A stretch of 64,000 nt of DNA. It comes from Erigeron canadensis (lineage: Eukaryota > Streptophyta > Magnoliopsida > Asterales > Asteraceae). Under the pieces are notes generated by a model that saw only the letters and a list, made by a program, of their open reading frames with translations, did no database searches and was not told the DNA's origin. Below are positions 33,450 to 47,068 of this stretch, piece after piece. The position numbers and the translations under genes are program-made. Numbering within the stretch: the stretch's first letter is position 1; every line of letters starts with the position of its first letter. Where the stretch lies: NCBI RefSeq assembly GCF_010389155.1, contig NC_057761.1, forward strand, positions 23,706,210 through 23,770,209, read 5' to 3'.

Positions 33450-35760
33450 TGCAACGCGTGTAATACTCCCCCTGAATTAAGCAAATGTCTTCAATCTTCG
33501 AATCCCGATCTTGTGTGACAACGACTCAAAACTACTTCAAGGTGAGGACTTTGTAAAAAGGTCATCTAAGTTCTCACTTGACTCGATTTGTTGCATGGAT
33601 ATTTCTTCTTCTCTTTTGTAGATCACACGTTGAGAAGAATTTTGGTGAGATGTCCTTTAGTCTATCATTATTGATGTAGTCTTCTCTGATCTGAGCTATG
33701 CAACGAGTGTTGTCGTCATAAATGGTCTTCGGATCTTCTTGATTGATTCGATCTTGTATGCTTCTAGTATTTTTTCTTGTCTTTCTTTAGGGGATCCAAT
33801 CATGTTGATGTTGCCAACATATTCAGGTCTAGGCCAAATACCTTTTTCATGTTTCAACTCATACCCAAAACAGCCATACTACTACCGGTTAAGAGGACAG
33901 GTTCGAACTGAATCAAAGCATGAACCTACGCACTTCCAAGGCACGCTTATATATATCTCAAGTATAGGGTAATTTACGAGATATTCAATGAGTCGATTTT
34001 TGGTACATTCGACCAGATTGTTTAATACCAATTAATGATCTTTTATAAATATTATGATCTTTTACATTTTATAGTAATATCTCGTGATCGTGATTTTAAT
34101 GTTTTTGGCAATTTTAAGCCTTTAGGGACTTTTATAAGGATGTCATTTTCTACATTCCCGTATAAATATGTAGTAACATCAATTAATTTCATATGAAGTC
34201 CTTCAGAGATTGTAAGGCCGATTAAAATTTATTTATTTGTTGCTTATATTATGGGAGAATTTGTTTCCTCATTACCCGGGATTTGAGAGAAACTTTGTGC
34301 AACTAATCGTGCCTTATATAATCTCATTCTTTTTATTTTAATCACCTATTTATATCTTACTGGTTCGACGTCTATGGGTGTACGACCTATAGGTCCGAAA
34401 AATACTTCACTTTTTAAGTGAATTTTATGGCTTCTTGCCATTTTGGGCCAATCATCTCTATGCATGCATATATACAGAGTTTTATATACTTATTTATTAC
34501 GTTTGTTGTTATAGCATATGAAAATATATATTTTCAACATGCATGTATTGTCCGGTTCCAAAGTGCACTATTTTGTATATAATTATTGAAACCTCATTTT
34601 CATTTTGGAACCGTTATTTCATCAAGGACTATATTTTCCTCTGGTATTGTGTATGTCCTTGAGATATTTACCTCTGTAGAGGTTTCATTAATGTTATGTT
34701 GGAAATTATCACCAACTATGTTTTTGCTCATTTCTTTTCGGGTTTTTATCTCTGGAATCGATTGGCCTTCCACGTTTTATGAGCAGGTGCATTTAGTGCT
34801 GGTATATGTGACGTTGTCACTCTATTTGTATTCGTGAATGCAATTAATAATTTATAATATTTTGGACTTCATGTGTGACCACTTTTAGGGTCAAGATTTG
34901 ATACTGGTGATGCATTCTGAAGTTGTTTTCTATGTTACCAGTCTTTCTTTTTCTTTTCTCTCCCCCTAAGACTGGAAAACTTTCTCATCAAATTGACAAT
35001 CAACATATTAGTTTTGTAGATATGTCATCAATTGATCGTTATACATATTTAATAATTAATAGGGAATCAAAACTCAGTATATAAATATCCAGTCATACTT
35101 TTCGTCTCATTTTGGTGCGATGTGATGGTATTGGTACATATGTCGTGCAACCAATAACTTTATATTGAGACAATTTGGTTCTCTTAATAGAGACCAATAT
35201 TTAGGGAGAATATGAATAATGATTATCTTATCATGATAATCTAAACAATCATGACATGCATATAACTTATCCTTATCGAAAATTATTTTATTATGCACCA
35301 TGTATTATTTGATAGGATTTGTATAAAATATAAGTCAAAGGATATAACCTATAGCAATTCATGAACAATCTCTTTGCCATGATTATGTGAAAAGATATTC
35401 GATGCTATTCAAATATATTGTTTCAAATAATAACTATTTTTTATAACTAAACGAACGAACACGAACAAACTTCCTGCCAAACGGTTCATGAACTTTTTGT
35501 GAACAGTTCAGTTCATTTATAGCCCTACTTATAACCATCCATAACTAGCGACAGAGCTGTGTATGACATCAATGGTGCTCATTTTGAATATGGAACGTGT
35601 GTTGCATATTTGCATATATCAATAGTTAAATGACTAGTGGCTAGTGTATGCATATAATTAAAACTAGCTTGTAGTTGACATTTTCAACTAACTCATATGT
35701 AACAACAATCTATCACTTAAGGAGTAAAATGTAAATGATTTGAAAATGCATGATAAAAGA
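33450..35760 (-). pseudogene. Decayed copia pol remnant (RNase H end and upstream)
   Basis: On the minus strand at about 33500-33690 a readable stretch, KHISPKFFSTCDLQKREEE followed by QQIESSENLDDLFTKS, matches the end of copia RNase H (the usual form is TKHISPKFF...NLADLFTK). Upstream to 35760 only scattered phrases survive, with many stops and AT-rich drift. I could not delimit RT or integrase. Confidence 0.65.
35447..35527. repeat. hAT-type MITE fragment
   Basis: The sequence ACGAACGAACACGAAC...GTTCATTTATAGCCCTA contains inverted GTTC/GAAC motifs and ends in TAGGGCTATAAATGAAC when read in reverse, a common hAT MITE end. Only one end is recognisable. Confidence 0.45.
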
Positions 35761-36287
35761 AGAATTCTTGAAAATTAGTTAGCCTATTAAGATCATACAA
35801 GAAGATTTGCAACAACACCAAGCTCACAATATATACAGCTCCAAGCTCACCCGATTCAAACACAAAATAAAAGGGCTATTGCAAATATGTCTGGTTAATT
35901 GTGGCAAAATGTAAATACAGTAGCTAATATTGTAAATATATAGAAGTTAGGGGTGTAAAGTGAAAATTCTAGTTTGAAAGTTGTTAGTGGTGGTTACCGC
36001 CTAACTCTAGTATTTAAATACTATTAGTTTTCACTCAATGTAATTTTCAATTTTATTTCTTCGATATTCAATCAAATATTTCCCCAAATTTTCTCTCAGA
36101 TTCTCTCAATATGTCAATTTGTATTATGGTATCAGAGCTTAATTGAGGAATTTCTTAACCTCAATTCGGTGTCAATCAAAGCTAATAAAGCTCCGATCAT
36201 CTTCTCCGACGGGTTTTCCGGTGAAAGATTCCGATCTGAAACCCTAATTTTTTATTTTTCCACCAATATCTAAAATAAAACTCATCA

Positions 36288-37190
36288 ATGGCGGTTACAG
36301 ATACTAATGAAACAGAAGATCAACAATTTCCAGACAACAGTACTCAAACTGTGAATCTCAACACTTCAATGGATCCCTCAATTCATTCTGTGAATCATCC
36401 TCTTTATCTTCATCCTAATGATCATCCAGGTATTGTTCTAATCACCAAGAAGCTTACTGGATCTGATAACTTCAGTTCTTGGAAAAGATCTATGACTATT
36501 GCTTTAAGTGCCAAGAATAAACTGAAAATAATCAATGGAGAATTTGTTGAACCTAACCCTAACTCTGAACTTAGGCCTCATTGGGAAAGGGCAAATGATA
36601 TGGTCATTTCTTGGATTCTGAACACTGTTTCGGATCAAATTAGTAACAACCTCATTGCTCTATGGATAGAACTCAATGAACATTACTCACAACTAGATGG
36701 CCATAGGTTTTTCCAAGTGACTCATGATATAGTTCAACTGTGCCAAAATAATACTCCAATTGAAATCTATTACCATAAGTTGAAAGGGTTATGGGATGAA
36801 CTTGATGCTTTAGAAGCACCTTATGTCTGCAATTGTGCTTGTACTTGTGAAAATGGCAAAGAACATGGAAAGAGGGAGCAGAGAAAGAGGTTAATTCTTA
36901 ATGGGTCTTACACAATGCTCAATGTCCGAAAGGCTTACACAATGCTCAGGCATGGAGAAAAACGAAGATAAGGTATAAAACAGTCCATCACTACACCTAT
37001 TGCCCTCAACACTACTACCCACACCCTAAAACCCTATATTCCAAGAACTCACTTGCAGCTTGATAAGAAAAGTACCTTCAAGAAAGGAACTCTTTGCTTG
37101 TACTGTCATAGAGAATGGCACACTAAGGAAGAATGCTACAAACTGGTTGGATATCCACCAGGACACCCACTTCACATGAAATATTAACCA
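36288..37190 (+). pseudogene. Copia gag
   Basis: Begins MAVTDTNETEDQQ. Contains the retrotransposon N-terminal signature LTGSDNFSSWKRSMTIALSA, NDMVISWILNTVSDQI, and the UBN2-like WIELNEHYSQLDGHRFF and YYHKLKGLWDELDAL. The frame is lost after CENGKEHGKREQ (stop at 36969), probably by an indel with a duplicated KAYTMLR/SYTMLNVRKAYTML stretch. A zinc knuckle CLYCHREWHTKEECYKL is still readable in another frame at about 37095-37150. Confidence 0.85.
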
Positions 37191-37229
37191 CTACCATCAA
37201 GAAACTACAATTTTAACAAAGGAAAGGCT

Positions 37230-40200
37230 GTGAACATGGTTCATACTCAGGAAGACACTCCCTCCTCCTCTTGTGACTCTCCCTATGGTACCCCTACATC
37301 AACTCAAGATCTCATGCTAACTGCCAAATTTGACCATCTCCAGAACCAGCTAAATCAAGTCATGCTCTTCATGCAACAAGCCACTGCCAATGCTGAAACC
37401 CAATGTCCTAACAACCTTGCAACAGCAGGTATATTTTCTTTTACTTCCACTTCTAAGCCTAGATTTCATTTTATTGCTTCATTTATCACTAAGTCCAAAG
37501 GTGCCTGGATATGTAACAGTGGTGCTACTGATAATATTAGTAATTCTCTTGAAATAATGCATGATATTATAACTCTCAAAATACCCATCAGTGTCTTTTT
37601 ACCCAATGGACATAATGTCCATGTCACAAAAATTGGCTCTATCAAATTAAATGATGATATTACCCTGCACAATGTCATTTACATTTCATCATTCACCTAC
37701 AATCTCCTATCCATCAGTAAGATCCTCACACCCACCATGTCTGTTACTTTTACTTATAACTCTGTTATCTTTCAGGACCATAACAAACAGATTGCTCAAG
37801 GCATCCTTTGTAATGGTCTATACTTCCTCTCTCCTGATGAACCAGCTTCACAAGTCCACTCCAAAGCTACCATCCTTCATGCCTCAAGCACTGCCAACCT
37901 CTGGCATGCTAGATTAGGCCATTGTTCTTTTCCTGTACTTTCTCAAATAAAGTCTCTCCCAATTGGGAATTGTAAATACAAATCTATGTGTGAATTGTGT
38001 CCTATGTCTAAACATCATATGTTACCATTTCCAACTAGCTCTTCTTATGCATCTTCTGTTTTTGATCTTTTGCATATTGATGTTTGGGGTCCATACAAAA
38101 GTCCAACAATAAATAAATGCAAATATTTTTTGACCATTGTTGATGATCATTCAAGGGCAACATGGACCTATTTCTTACCTAGAAAACACCATACTATTTC
38201 CACAATCAAATCTTTTCATACATACATCCTCAACCATTTCAGTAAATCCATCAAAACAACTCGAACAGACAATGGCATAGAATTTATAAATGAAGATTTG
38301 CAAAACTTTTTTAAAACCCATGGCATTACACACCAAACCTCATGTCCTTACACTCCCCAACAAAATGCAAGAATAGAAAGAAAACACAGACACCTTCTTG
38401 AAGTTGATAGGTCAATTCATTTCCAAGCAAATTTTCCAACTCATCTCTGGGGTTATTGCATTTTGGCAGCCACTTATTTAATCAGCAGACTTCCATCAAT
38501 AGTCCTTAACCACAAAAGTCCTTATGAAATTCTATATGGCACTCCTCCCCCCCTTGAACACCTGAAAATCATTGGTTGTCAGTCTTTCTTATATACCAAA
38601 ACCAGTGATAAACTTGCTCCAAGAGCTCTTTCAATTGTCCTTCTTGGCTACCCACATGATCAAAAAGGGTATCTCCTCTATGACCCTGTCACTTGTAAAA
38701 TTCACACAAGCAGACATGTGCTTTTCAATGAATCAATCTTTCCATTTAAAACAACTCCAAGCACTAACCAAAATACCAGTTTAACACAAAACCAAACTGA
38801 ACCACACTTCATACTTCCCACACCTAACACTCCTACTCCTATCTCTTCTTCACCCCCCAATGACTCAACTCCACCCCCACCTCCTTCCACTTCATCACTC
38901 ACACCTGCACCCACATCCCCTGCACCACACAACAACATCTCTCCTCCAATAATTCCCCAAACACAAAACACCTGTACTCTTCAACAACCTCCACAAAGAA
39001 AATCTACAAGACAAAAACAACTTTCTACCAAGCTTACTGATTTTCAGCACACCCTTCCAAAATCTTTAATCCACAATATTTCTTCCAAATTTCATCACTC
39101 AAACTATATTTCTTACTCTAACCTTTCCATACCATCTCTTTCTCTTATTAATAATATCAATTCCACCACTGAACCAAACACACACATTCAGGCATCTAAG
39201 GACCCAAGATGGGTTGAGGCAATGAACAAAGAACTGTTGGCCCTAGAAGAAAACCATACTTGGGACATTACCACCCTCCCCTCTGGAAAAGACCCCATAG
39301 GATGCAAATGGGTCTATAGGATAAAATACAAAGCAGATGGCTCAATAGACAAATTTAAGGCAAGATTAGTAGCAAAAGGATACACTCAACAAGCAGGAAT
39401 TGATTTTACTAAAACCTTTGCCCCTGTGGCAAAGATGACCACTGTTAGAACCATTTTGGTTGTTGCTGTTCAGTAACAATGGTGCATTGAACAATTGGAT
39501 GTGAATAATGCCTTTCTTCATGGTGACCTCCCCGAGGAGGTTTATATGAAAATACCTGCTAGTTATCCTTCTCACCCCCCCCAATTCAGTGTGCAGATTA
39601 ACAAAATCCTTATATGGGCTGAAACAAGCAAACAGGCAATGGTTTGAGAAATTAACCACATTTCTTATTTCCATTGGATTTAAATAGAGCTATGTTGACA
39701 CATCCCTTTTCACTTACACCAGAAATGACAAATTTACTGCCCTCTTAGTCTATGTGGATGATATATTATTGGCAGGAAATGACAAACAACACATCTCCTC
39801 AATCAAAAAACATTTAGACCATACCTTCAGCATAAAAGACCTTGGTCCTCTCCATTACTATCTGGGCATAGAAGTTCTAAGAAACAATCAAGGCCTTTCA
39901 CTTTGTCAAAGGAAATATACTCTAGAACTCTTATGATTGGCTGATGTACTGGATTCTAAACCTACCTCCACCCCACTTGATCCTAGCATAAAACTGGATA
40001 ATCTTCAAGGAGATTTACTTTCTGATCCCACTTTATATAGGACTTTGGTAGGAAAACTCATCTATCTTACTATCACCAGACCAGACATTACATTTGCAGC
40101 CCAAGCACTAAGCCAATTCTCTTACTCACCCAGAACTCCCCACATGAAAGCCCTCATCAGAACCCTAAGATATCTCAAGCAGTGCCCAGGACAAGGAATT

Positions 40201-40844
40201 TTTCTTAGTAGTGATCTACTAGTCTACTTACATACTGTGACAGTGACTGGGCCAGTTGCATCACCTCAAGAATGTCTGTCACAGGTTATGCCATCTTCTA
40301 AGGCTCAAGTCTTCTCTCTTAGCAATCCAAGAAACAAACTTTTGTATCCAGATCATCAACAGAAGCTGAGTACAGAGCAATGGCAGATACTGCATGTGAA
40401 CTCTCATGGCTTACTTGTTTACTCAGTGAACTTCAAGTCAAAACTACCACCCCTGTCCTTATTATGTGTGATAATTCTTCTACAATATCCCTGGCATCCA
40501 ACCCTGTCCAACATGCTCGAACCAAACAAATAGAGATAGACTGCCATTTTGTAAGGGACAAAATCAAACAGGGTCTTCTTCAACCAAAGTATGTCCCTTC
40601 TTATGCTCAAGTTGCTGACATCCTCACTAAAGCTCTCCCAAGACATCTGTACTTCAATTGTTTATCCAAATTATCAGTGTGTAATCCTTACTCACTGCCA
40701 ACTTGCAAGGGGCATAAGATCATACCAGAAGATTTGCAACAACACCAAGCTCACAATATATACAAGAACTCCAAGCTCACCCGATTCAAACACAAAACCA
40801 AAGAGCTATTGCAAAGATGTCTGGTTAATTGTGGCAAAATGTAA
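37230..40844 (+). pseudogene. Copia pol: protease, integrase, reverse transcriptase, RNase H
   Basis: The first 748 codons are open. The protease motif reads WICNSGATDN, so the catalytic Asp of D-S-G is replaced by Asn. Next comes GAG-pre-integrase (LWHARLGHCSFPVL, CELCPMSKH) and the integrase core with D in HIDVWGPYK, D in TRTDNGIEF and E in RIERKHRH. A long Pro/Thr/Ser-rich linker follows, then RT (WVEAMNKELLALEENHTW, CKWVYRIKYKADG, FAPVAKM). A TAA at about 39474 interrupts just before [28 protein letters not shown] at about 39750 and the RNase H end (CDNSSTISLASNPVQHARTK, HFVRDKIKQG) remain readable in different frames up to 40844. Several lesions; inactive. Confidence 0.88.
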
Positions 40845-41994
40845 ATACAATAGCTAATATTGTAAATATATAGAAGTTAGGGGTGTAAAGTGAAAATTCT
40901 AGTTTGAAAGTTGTTAGTGGCGGTTACCGCCTAACTCTAGTATTTAAATACTATTAGTGGAAATAAATCAATTTGATGTAACTTATGTATGGAAAATATA
41001 TCCTCATTTCTTGTAAAGAAGTTGTATATATGGTATGTCGAACATTATTGATTTGTTTGGGGCTTGATATGTAAATTTTCTAGCCAATCGCAACCACAAA
41101 AATTTTGTTACATATTTACATGCATTTTAACATTTGGGTGTTAAGTCATTATCCTATTCCATCAACATGCAAGGTTAAATAGACTTTTTTTTTTGATGTA
41201 ACGTAAAACACTCATAAAAAAAATAAAGATACATAAATTGTCTAAAACCCCATAAATATAGGTATGTAGATTGTTTAAAATAAAGACTCTTAGAGTAAAA
41301 AAAAACACTTTCATAATTTCATACCCACATGCAAAAGCTTGTTTTCAAGACAAAATGTTTTTATTTTATTTATAGATTGTACTATAGGCATTAAAATCTG
41401 TAACTTACTAGTTATTCATCATTTAACTCTACAAACAACGATTCATTTTACCTCAACAAAGTTTTACTTTATACAAAGACTACATTCTTTGATAAGTTGT
41501 ACTATATAAATCAAAAGTAGTACACATGGCTATCTGTATTACAGTATACATCTCACCATCAAGGATTTTTGTTTTATTTTTCAGATCAGGGTGATAAGAT
41601 CAAGCAAGGAAGATAAGAAGATTAAGAGGTTAGTTTCTTATGTTTTCTCCCAACAAGTGTAAAGGTTCCATTAAAATATTTTTCAAACATAATTGCAATT
41701 TGTGTTTTTCCTTCATTTTTTTTAATGATCTAAAATCACAAAAGCATGTACATATATGATATATCACATATTAATATATGTATAAAGCAGTTTAGTTTGA
41801 TAAATATATATCACAGAATAATATATATGTATATATATATGTCTGTAAAATGGGAAAAGTATTTACCAGAGATTATTTAGATTGGAATTTGATGAAATAA
41901 ATCCATGTAAATATGTCATCAACCTTTTCCGGCTAGGTTCTTACTTTCCGCCGCCGCTGCCGGTGGACTTGTGACTTGAACATCTCATTCCCCC

Positions 41995-41996
<2 letters not shown>

Positions 41997-42063
<67 letters not shown>
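41997..42063. repeat. (TTA)n microsatellite
   Basis: About 22 uninterrupted triplets within the outer copia, between its LTR and the nested element. Confidence 0.9.
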
Positions 42064-42216
42064 GTTATTCACAGTATAGATCTATATGTGATTATCAACA
42101 GAGATATCGCGCAAAAAAAAGCTTAATGAGGAATTGAGGATGATTGATATGGGTCGTTAAAGATTGTTGAATTCATGATCGGTTCGAAATGCAAGAGCAA
42201 ATTCGTGCTGATAACG

Positions 42217-42479
42217 TGTTATAAATTTTGATTTTTAGATCAACAATACAACAATCAACCATCCACAATCAATAATAGATGAATAATGTATACAAGAATA
42301 GAGAAGATACCGAAAGGAGAAAGGAGAATGTATTATGTATATCTATCGATTTGTGTATGCATGTTACAACCCTCAATATATAGTATAATGATTTCCAATT
42401 ATACTCTCAAGTGATTGACGGAGATTAAGGAGTAAAAGAGGAAAAAACTAATCTACCATATATATTTGCATATATAACA
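42217..42479 (-). repeat. LTR (5' LTR in element orientation) of the outer copia
   Basis: 263-bp TG..CA repeat, partner of 33080-33338. Followed by TSD TTAAT. Confidence 0.88.
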
Positions 42480-42484
42480 TTAAT

Positions 42485-43750
42485 ATTATTATCAAAATCA
42501 ATTATCTCTGTTACTTTTTTTATTTTTTTAAACAACACTCTATTAATAATGGGAAGTGATCATCGTACCATATTTTTTTTGTTCATTTACCACACTATAC
42601 ATGATTTATAGCATACCGTGTAAGTATGTAATGCATCACAGTGGTATATTAATCAAATCCTTTGGTACAAATATCACTTCCCGTTAATAATAATAGGTGG
42701 ATGAATAGGACAACTAGAGGACAACAAAAAATGATTCTTATTGTTATTGTAGTATGTTATTTACGAGTGGTAGGGGGGGTTGCTTATTGTGTGGGTATGT
42801 GTTTTTAGTTACAAAAGAAAAAGATAAAAGGACATGACATACATTAGGTTATACATAGAGACAGAAATCATGAACTATATATAAATAGCAAAGGAAATTT
42901 TTTGTTTTTGTTCGTGTGTTTTGTTACTTCTTTTTTGTTGATTCTTGATATATGTAAATATAACCAGATTCTTGATAATCTTGAAAGGTATTGTATATCG
43001 TTTTTATAGTTATGTTTACGTGTATGTCGTTTTTATAGTGATGTTTACGTTTTAGCACTTGTTACATATGTTTGCATAGATTTGAAGATGACAAACAACT
43101 CAAGAAATACTTAAGTCTTTTGTTCTGAAGCTGAGTCAGCTTGGAGAGTTCCAAGCTGAGTCAGCCTGAACGTCTTCACTGGAAGATGGTATCTCTCAAG
43201 CTGCATCAAAAGAAGAACAAGCACTTTGTCTAAATCAAAGATGAAGAACAAGGATAGAAGGCCAAGATGATGGGTGGAAATTAGCTTGGATCTTGCAGTC
43301 AGCTTGGAAGGTACATTGTCAGCGTGGAGTATTGCAACTGATCCAGAGTTGTTATAACTTTGTATATATATATCATCAATCATCTGAATAATCATCAGAA
43401 AGGACATTCTAGAAGTGCCAGTTTTTGATTGTAAACATTCTATGAGGTGTCCATTATATTTTTGCTGCACGATCAACCTTGGTGAGCAAGTAGGGAACAA
43501 AAAGGACAATGTCACTATCATCTAGTACTGTTCAAGGAGAGATCATTAGATCAAGACGCATGGAAAGAAATGGACGGCATCCAAGGTGGTGTTGATGCCT
43601 ATATAAACCAGCCTTTGTGTCTCAAGAATGTGTGCATCTAATGAGTGATAATTATATAGACTTTTATCGCTCTAGTCTTGGCTATTTTATAGCCATTTGA
43701 GTGAGCTCATGATACTTAATGGCATGCATATGTGATTTCAGGTTCGTTGC
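42485..43750. other. Anonymous intergenic DNA
   Basis: No gene recognised. A small tandem occurs at about 43000-43050 (GTCGTTTTTATAG..ATGTTTACGT). The region 43110-43700 is less AT-rich and has repeated AGCTGAGTCAGC-type phrases, but no stable frame. Confidence 0.35.
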
Positions 43751-43754
43751 TCGT

Positions 43755-46318
43755 GTGTCACACCCCCAAATCGCAGGGTATGATTAACCAGGATCATAAC
43801 ACAAAATTTGCAAGTAAACGACCTCTAAATGAGACGTTTTGAAAATTTCATTAAAATAAATACCATTGTATCTACATAATATCCAAGGAGATTTTATTTA
43901 AATATGATAGCATCAACAAAATATAGTGTTGAGAAATCTCCATATTAATTCTTAATGCAATTTGTGACTTCCAAAACATGCAACTAGCAAATACTTCGTA
44001 CCTGATGATACACGTTAAAATACGCCAACATAAAGTTGGCGAGCTCATAGGTTTATAACCGAAATAACAGTGGATCAAAAGATTTCTCAAATGATAATGT
44101 ACATAGTCAGTATCATAAAAATAATTAAATACATGTCATACTTATGCCTTGAATCGATACCTTAATAGTATAAAGTTTACCCCTCTTGTGGTGCTTATAC
44201 CAATTACACCACGATCATATTCAAATATTAAATATCCGTTGTGCCATAGCGCAACTATGCCGGATAGGGTTGTCAACCCAAATAGTACTTTTTATAATAT
44301 TCGCGCTACTGTTTCTCGATTCAAGTTCTCAGGGGATTTCAAATAAGGCAACCATATAAGTACATAAGCATACATAAAACAACGTGTGTCCTTTTAAAAA
44401 TATATGTGTATTCTCATCCCAAAAATGATTTAAAAAGGGATCTATGAAACTCACCTTAGTAGTAGAGTAAGGATAATATGACAAGAGAGCAACTAGTTCC
44501 AAAAGGAAACTTGACCTATAAAGATTAGGTGCACACAATTATTAATTAATTGTGTCATTTTAGTTACCAACATGGAATGGCCAGGTAGGTCTATTGGGTG
44601 GCAGGATCCTTTCGATACATGACCTCTTGGTACATGCACTTTCGGAAAATCCAGCAACTAACCCGATATAAAGTGACCCGTCTGTTTTGGTCAAAAATTA
44701 CCCAAGATAATCACCGTTGAAAACTTAGATCAATTCTGTAACCAAACTTTCATTCGTGAGGTTAAGGGCTTGTAAAATATGTTTAGATTCGAAGATGCAT
44801 ATAAAATAAGTATGATATATCAAGATTATGTCGACTTAAGCAAAAGAAGGTTGTCAAAAGAATTCGCAAATAATATTATGATGAAATATAGCGTAAATAA
44901 TGATGAAAGAAACAAGATAAAGATTGATAATCGTAAATAAATGCAATAAATAAAGATTAAGGAACAAAGAACACCGAGATTTGTTTTCGAGGAAAAGCCC
45001 TTAATCCTTTAAGGATCGCAGACATAAAAACCCCGGGAGGAAGCAGTCGTCCCTGCCTTGTTCTTTTATTAATGATGTTAAATTGATTACAATGATAGAG
45101 CAACTTGATCGATCGTTCTAAGTGAGTAATTCGTAAAGTAATGTGTGTTGTGTGTTTACAAGTGAGAGCAGAAATAAGTGAGTGTGAGTGAGTGAATGAT
45201 GAATATTGGATGTCCTATGATCGATCAGGTCCTCGTTTATATAGAGCTACCAAGTAACTAATTATCCGAAATTGCAGGGATCTTCCTGGTCTTCTTCAAG
45301 TGAACGTTGGAGCATATCTTGACTGATATTGTAGCCGTTTGAAGATATTATCCTCGTGTAGAAATCTGCTTGAAGTCCGATTATGATGGCAGACTTAGTC
45401 TTCTTTGCGTGTTGATCAAATAGAACATGTGTTGAATCTCTTTGTACCGTTAGAGATATTTTCCTTGTGCTTTTTATCAAATAATCCGTAACCTGCACAT
45501 TATTCTCATAGAAAGAATACTTCAAATATATCGTTAGTAATATATCAACAAGTAATCGAGATACGTCAAGATCTTGATAGTCCAAGATCATGGAGCTTTA
45601 AGATAATGAGACCTGAAATTTCACCCATAACACCGTCTAGACACCATCCCATTTGGTTATATCTACTTAAAGTGTAATTTATATTATGAGATGTACATAT
45701 ACAATTAATATGTTTATAAAAAAAATCTTTTATTCTTTATTTATCAAATTATTGAAAGAAGTATGTTGACAAATAATAAGATAGTATATTTAAAGAAGTT
45801 TTATATGTACTTGACATTTTTATATGACCTTTTTATAAGCAAAATAAACTTTCTATAAAATAAAATATTTATTTATAGATAACTAATCATTTATATATAT
45901 ATATATAAAGATTTAAGTTTTGTGTACTATTTATAAATATTTAAGGTGGATTTATTTGTCAAAACTATATAGTTTATCCTGTTATATTTTATATAGGTTC
46001 TTAGTGACATGTTAGTCTAAAATTATTGAATAAGGTTTTAGGAGCTTACAAAGTGGAGAGTGAGCTTTTAGGATGTAGAATGTTTTGACGAGAGAACGAG
46101 TAGGCTGAGATTACGAAGTTTCTCTTGCAAAATCCTAGCATGAGTCAACACCAAAAGCTAGTTAAGTTGACCAACAAAACAAGACACTTTGCTACTAGGA
46201 GAAAATGAAATTTAATTGAGGTGCTTACTTCTTGGAGGAGAGTTGGTCGTGAGGATTAAGGAGGATGCCAAGAGTGAGGTACTTGAATTTGTAACTCGGA
46301 ATTTGTACTTCTTGAATA
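43755..46318. other. Probable LTR-retrotransposon fragments
   Basis: 43758 starts TGTCACACCCCCAAATCG, a typical gypsy LTR beginning. 44930-45640 has LTR-like features on the minus strand: TGTTATGGGTGAAATTTC start near 45639 and a TATA-like TATATAAACGAGG near 45235. I could not find matching partners or TSDs, and no coding region is recognisable. Confidence 0.35.
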
Positions 46319-46323
46319 TCTAC

Positions 46324-46768
46324 TGTTTGTGCACCGGATCGCGCTAGGGATTGATGGGGGGAGGTTTGTGGCTTGATTGTCAGCGGTTCCCCGAAGGTAG
46401 AGTGTAAGCCTCTTTACGCCGATCAAAGCCAGAGTGTAATGTGGGTGTGTTCTCCTCTCGTATGCCTTTGTGAAGGTCTTATGTCTCTTTTTATAGTGGA
46501 AGAATTGTTGATAGGAAGGAGAGTCCATAGGAGGATGGAAACCTCCTTGTAGATAGGTTTTCCCACGATTAAAGGGATAGATTTAGCTTCCCAAATTAGT
46601 TGGAACTGGTCGTCCTTATTTTATGGAAGAAGAGATTTAGGCAATCTCTTCTTTATTTAGGTACTATTTCCAGCGGGCGCCTTTCCCACGCAGGTTCCTT
46701 CGTAACGTTGCGGGTTAGCACTTGTTCGTTTGGCAGGTCTTTCGTAGCGTAATATGGATACGCCATCA
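46324..46768 (-). repeat. 3' LTR (element orientation) of the non-autonomous Tat-type element
   Basis: 445-bp LTR, partner 52683-53128. The polypurine tract lies at about 46769-46777 (plus strand AGCCCCCAG). Confidence 0.9.
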
Positions 46769-47068
46769 AGCCCCCAGTCCAAGGGGATGATTTTTGCCAA
46801 ATAAACATTCCCTTGGACTATACTTTATAAATATTGATGTTTTCCAGGGACATTCTTGCAATTTTTCTGATCCCGAATTAATCCCTTGATTTGAAAGGTG
46901 TTAATTAGTATTTAAAAGTGGTAGTTCGGCGCGTATCTCAAGGCACAATTTCGACGGCCCTGATTAGCATGCAGCCTTCCATATAAATCCGAATTTCATC
47001 TTCTTTTTGATTTTATTTTCGACTTCCACTTGTTTGTTTTTTCAAAATCCCTTTATTTCTAGGGTTTT

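Larger units (their letters stand above)
35788..40958 (+). mobile_element. Ty1/copia element nested in the outer copia
   Basis: The 5' LTR is about 35788..36126. The PBS TGGTATCAGAGC (36127-36138) matches the initiator-Met tRNA exactly. Gag and pol follow. The 3' LTR begins after the polypurine CAAGGGG at 40715 and is identical in layout to the 5' LTR for about 243 bp, then breaks off at 40958; about 95 bp of its end are missing. No TSD can be defined because of this truncation. Confidence 0.88.
33080..42479 (-). mobile_element. Ty1/copia element, minus strand, with a second copia nested inside; TSD TTAAT
   Basis: LTRs are 33080..33338 and 42217..42479, both TGTTATAAA...ATATAACA, with roughly a dozen differences by eye. 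Perfect TSD TTAAT at 33075-33079 and 42480-42484. Read on the minus strand, the polypurine TTTGAGGGGAAG abuts the left LTR, and CGTTATCAGCACGA (a copia PBS type) follows the right LTR. The interior is a heavily decayed pol with a plus-strand copia inserted at about 35788-40958. Confidence 0.88.

Noticed and set aside
38702..38971. Gly/Val-rich minus-strand frame
   Set aside because: Shadow of the Pro/Thr/Ser-rich linker of copia pol on the other strand.
41997..42063. CRISPR-like or satellite array
   Set aside because: Plain (TTA)n microsatellite without spacers.
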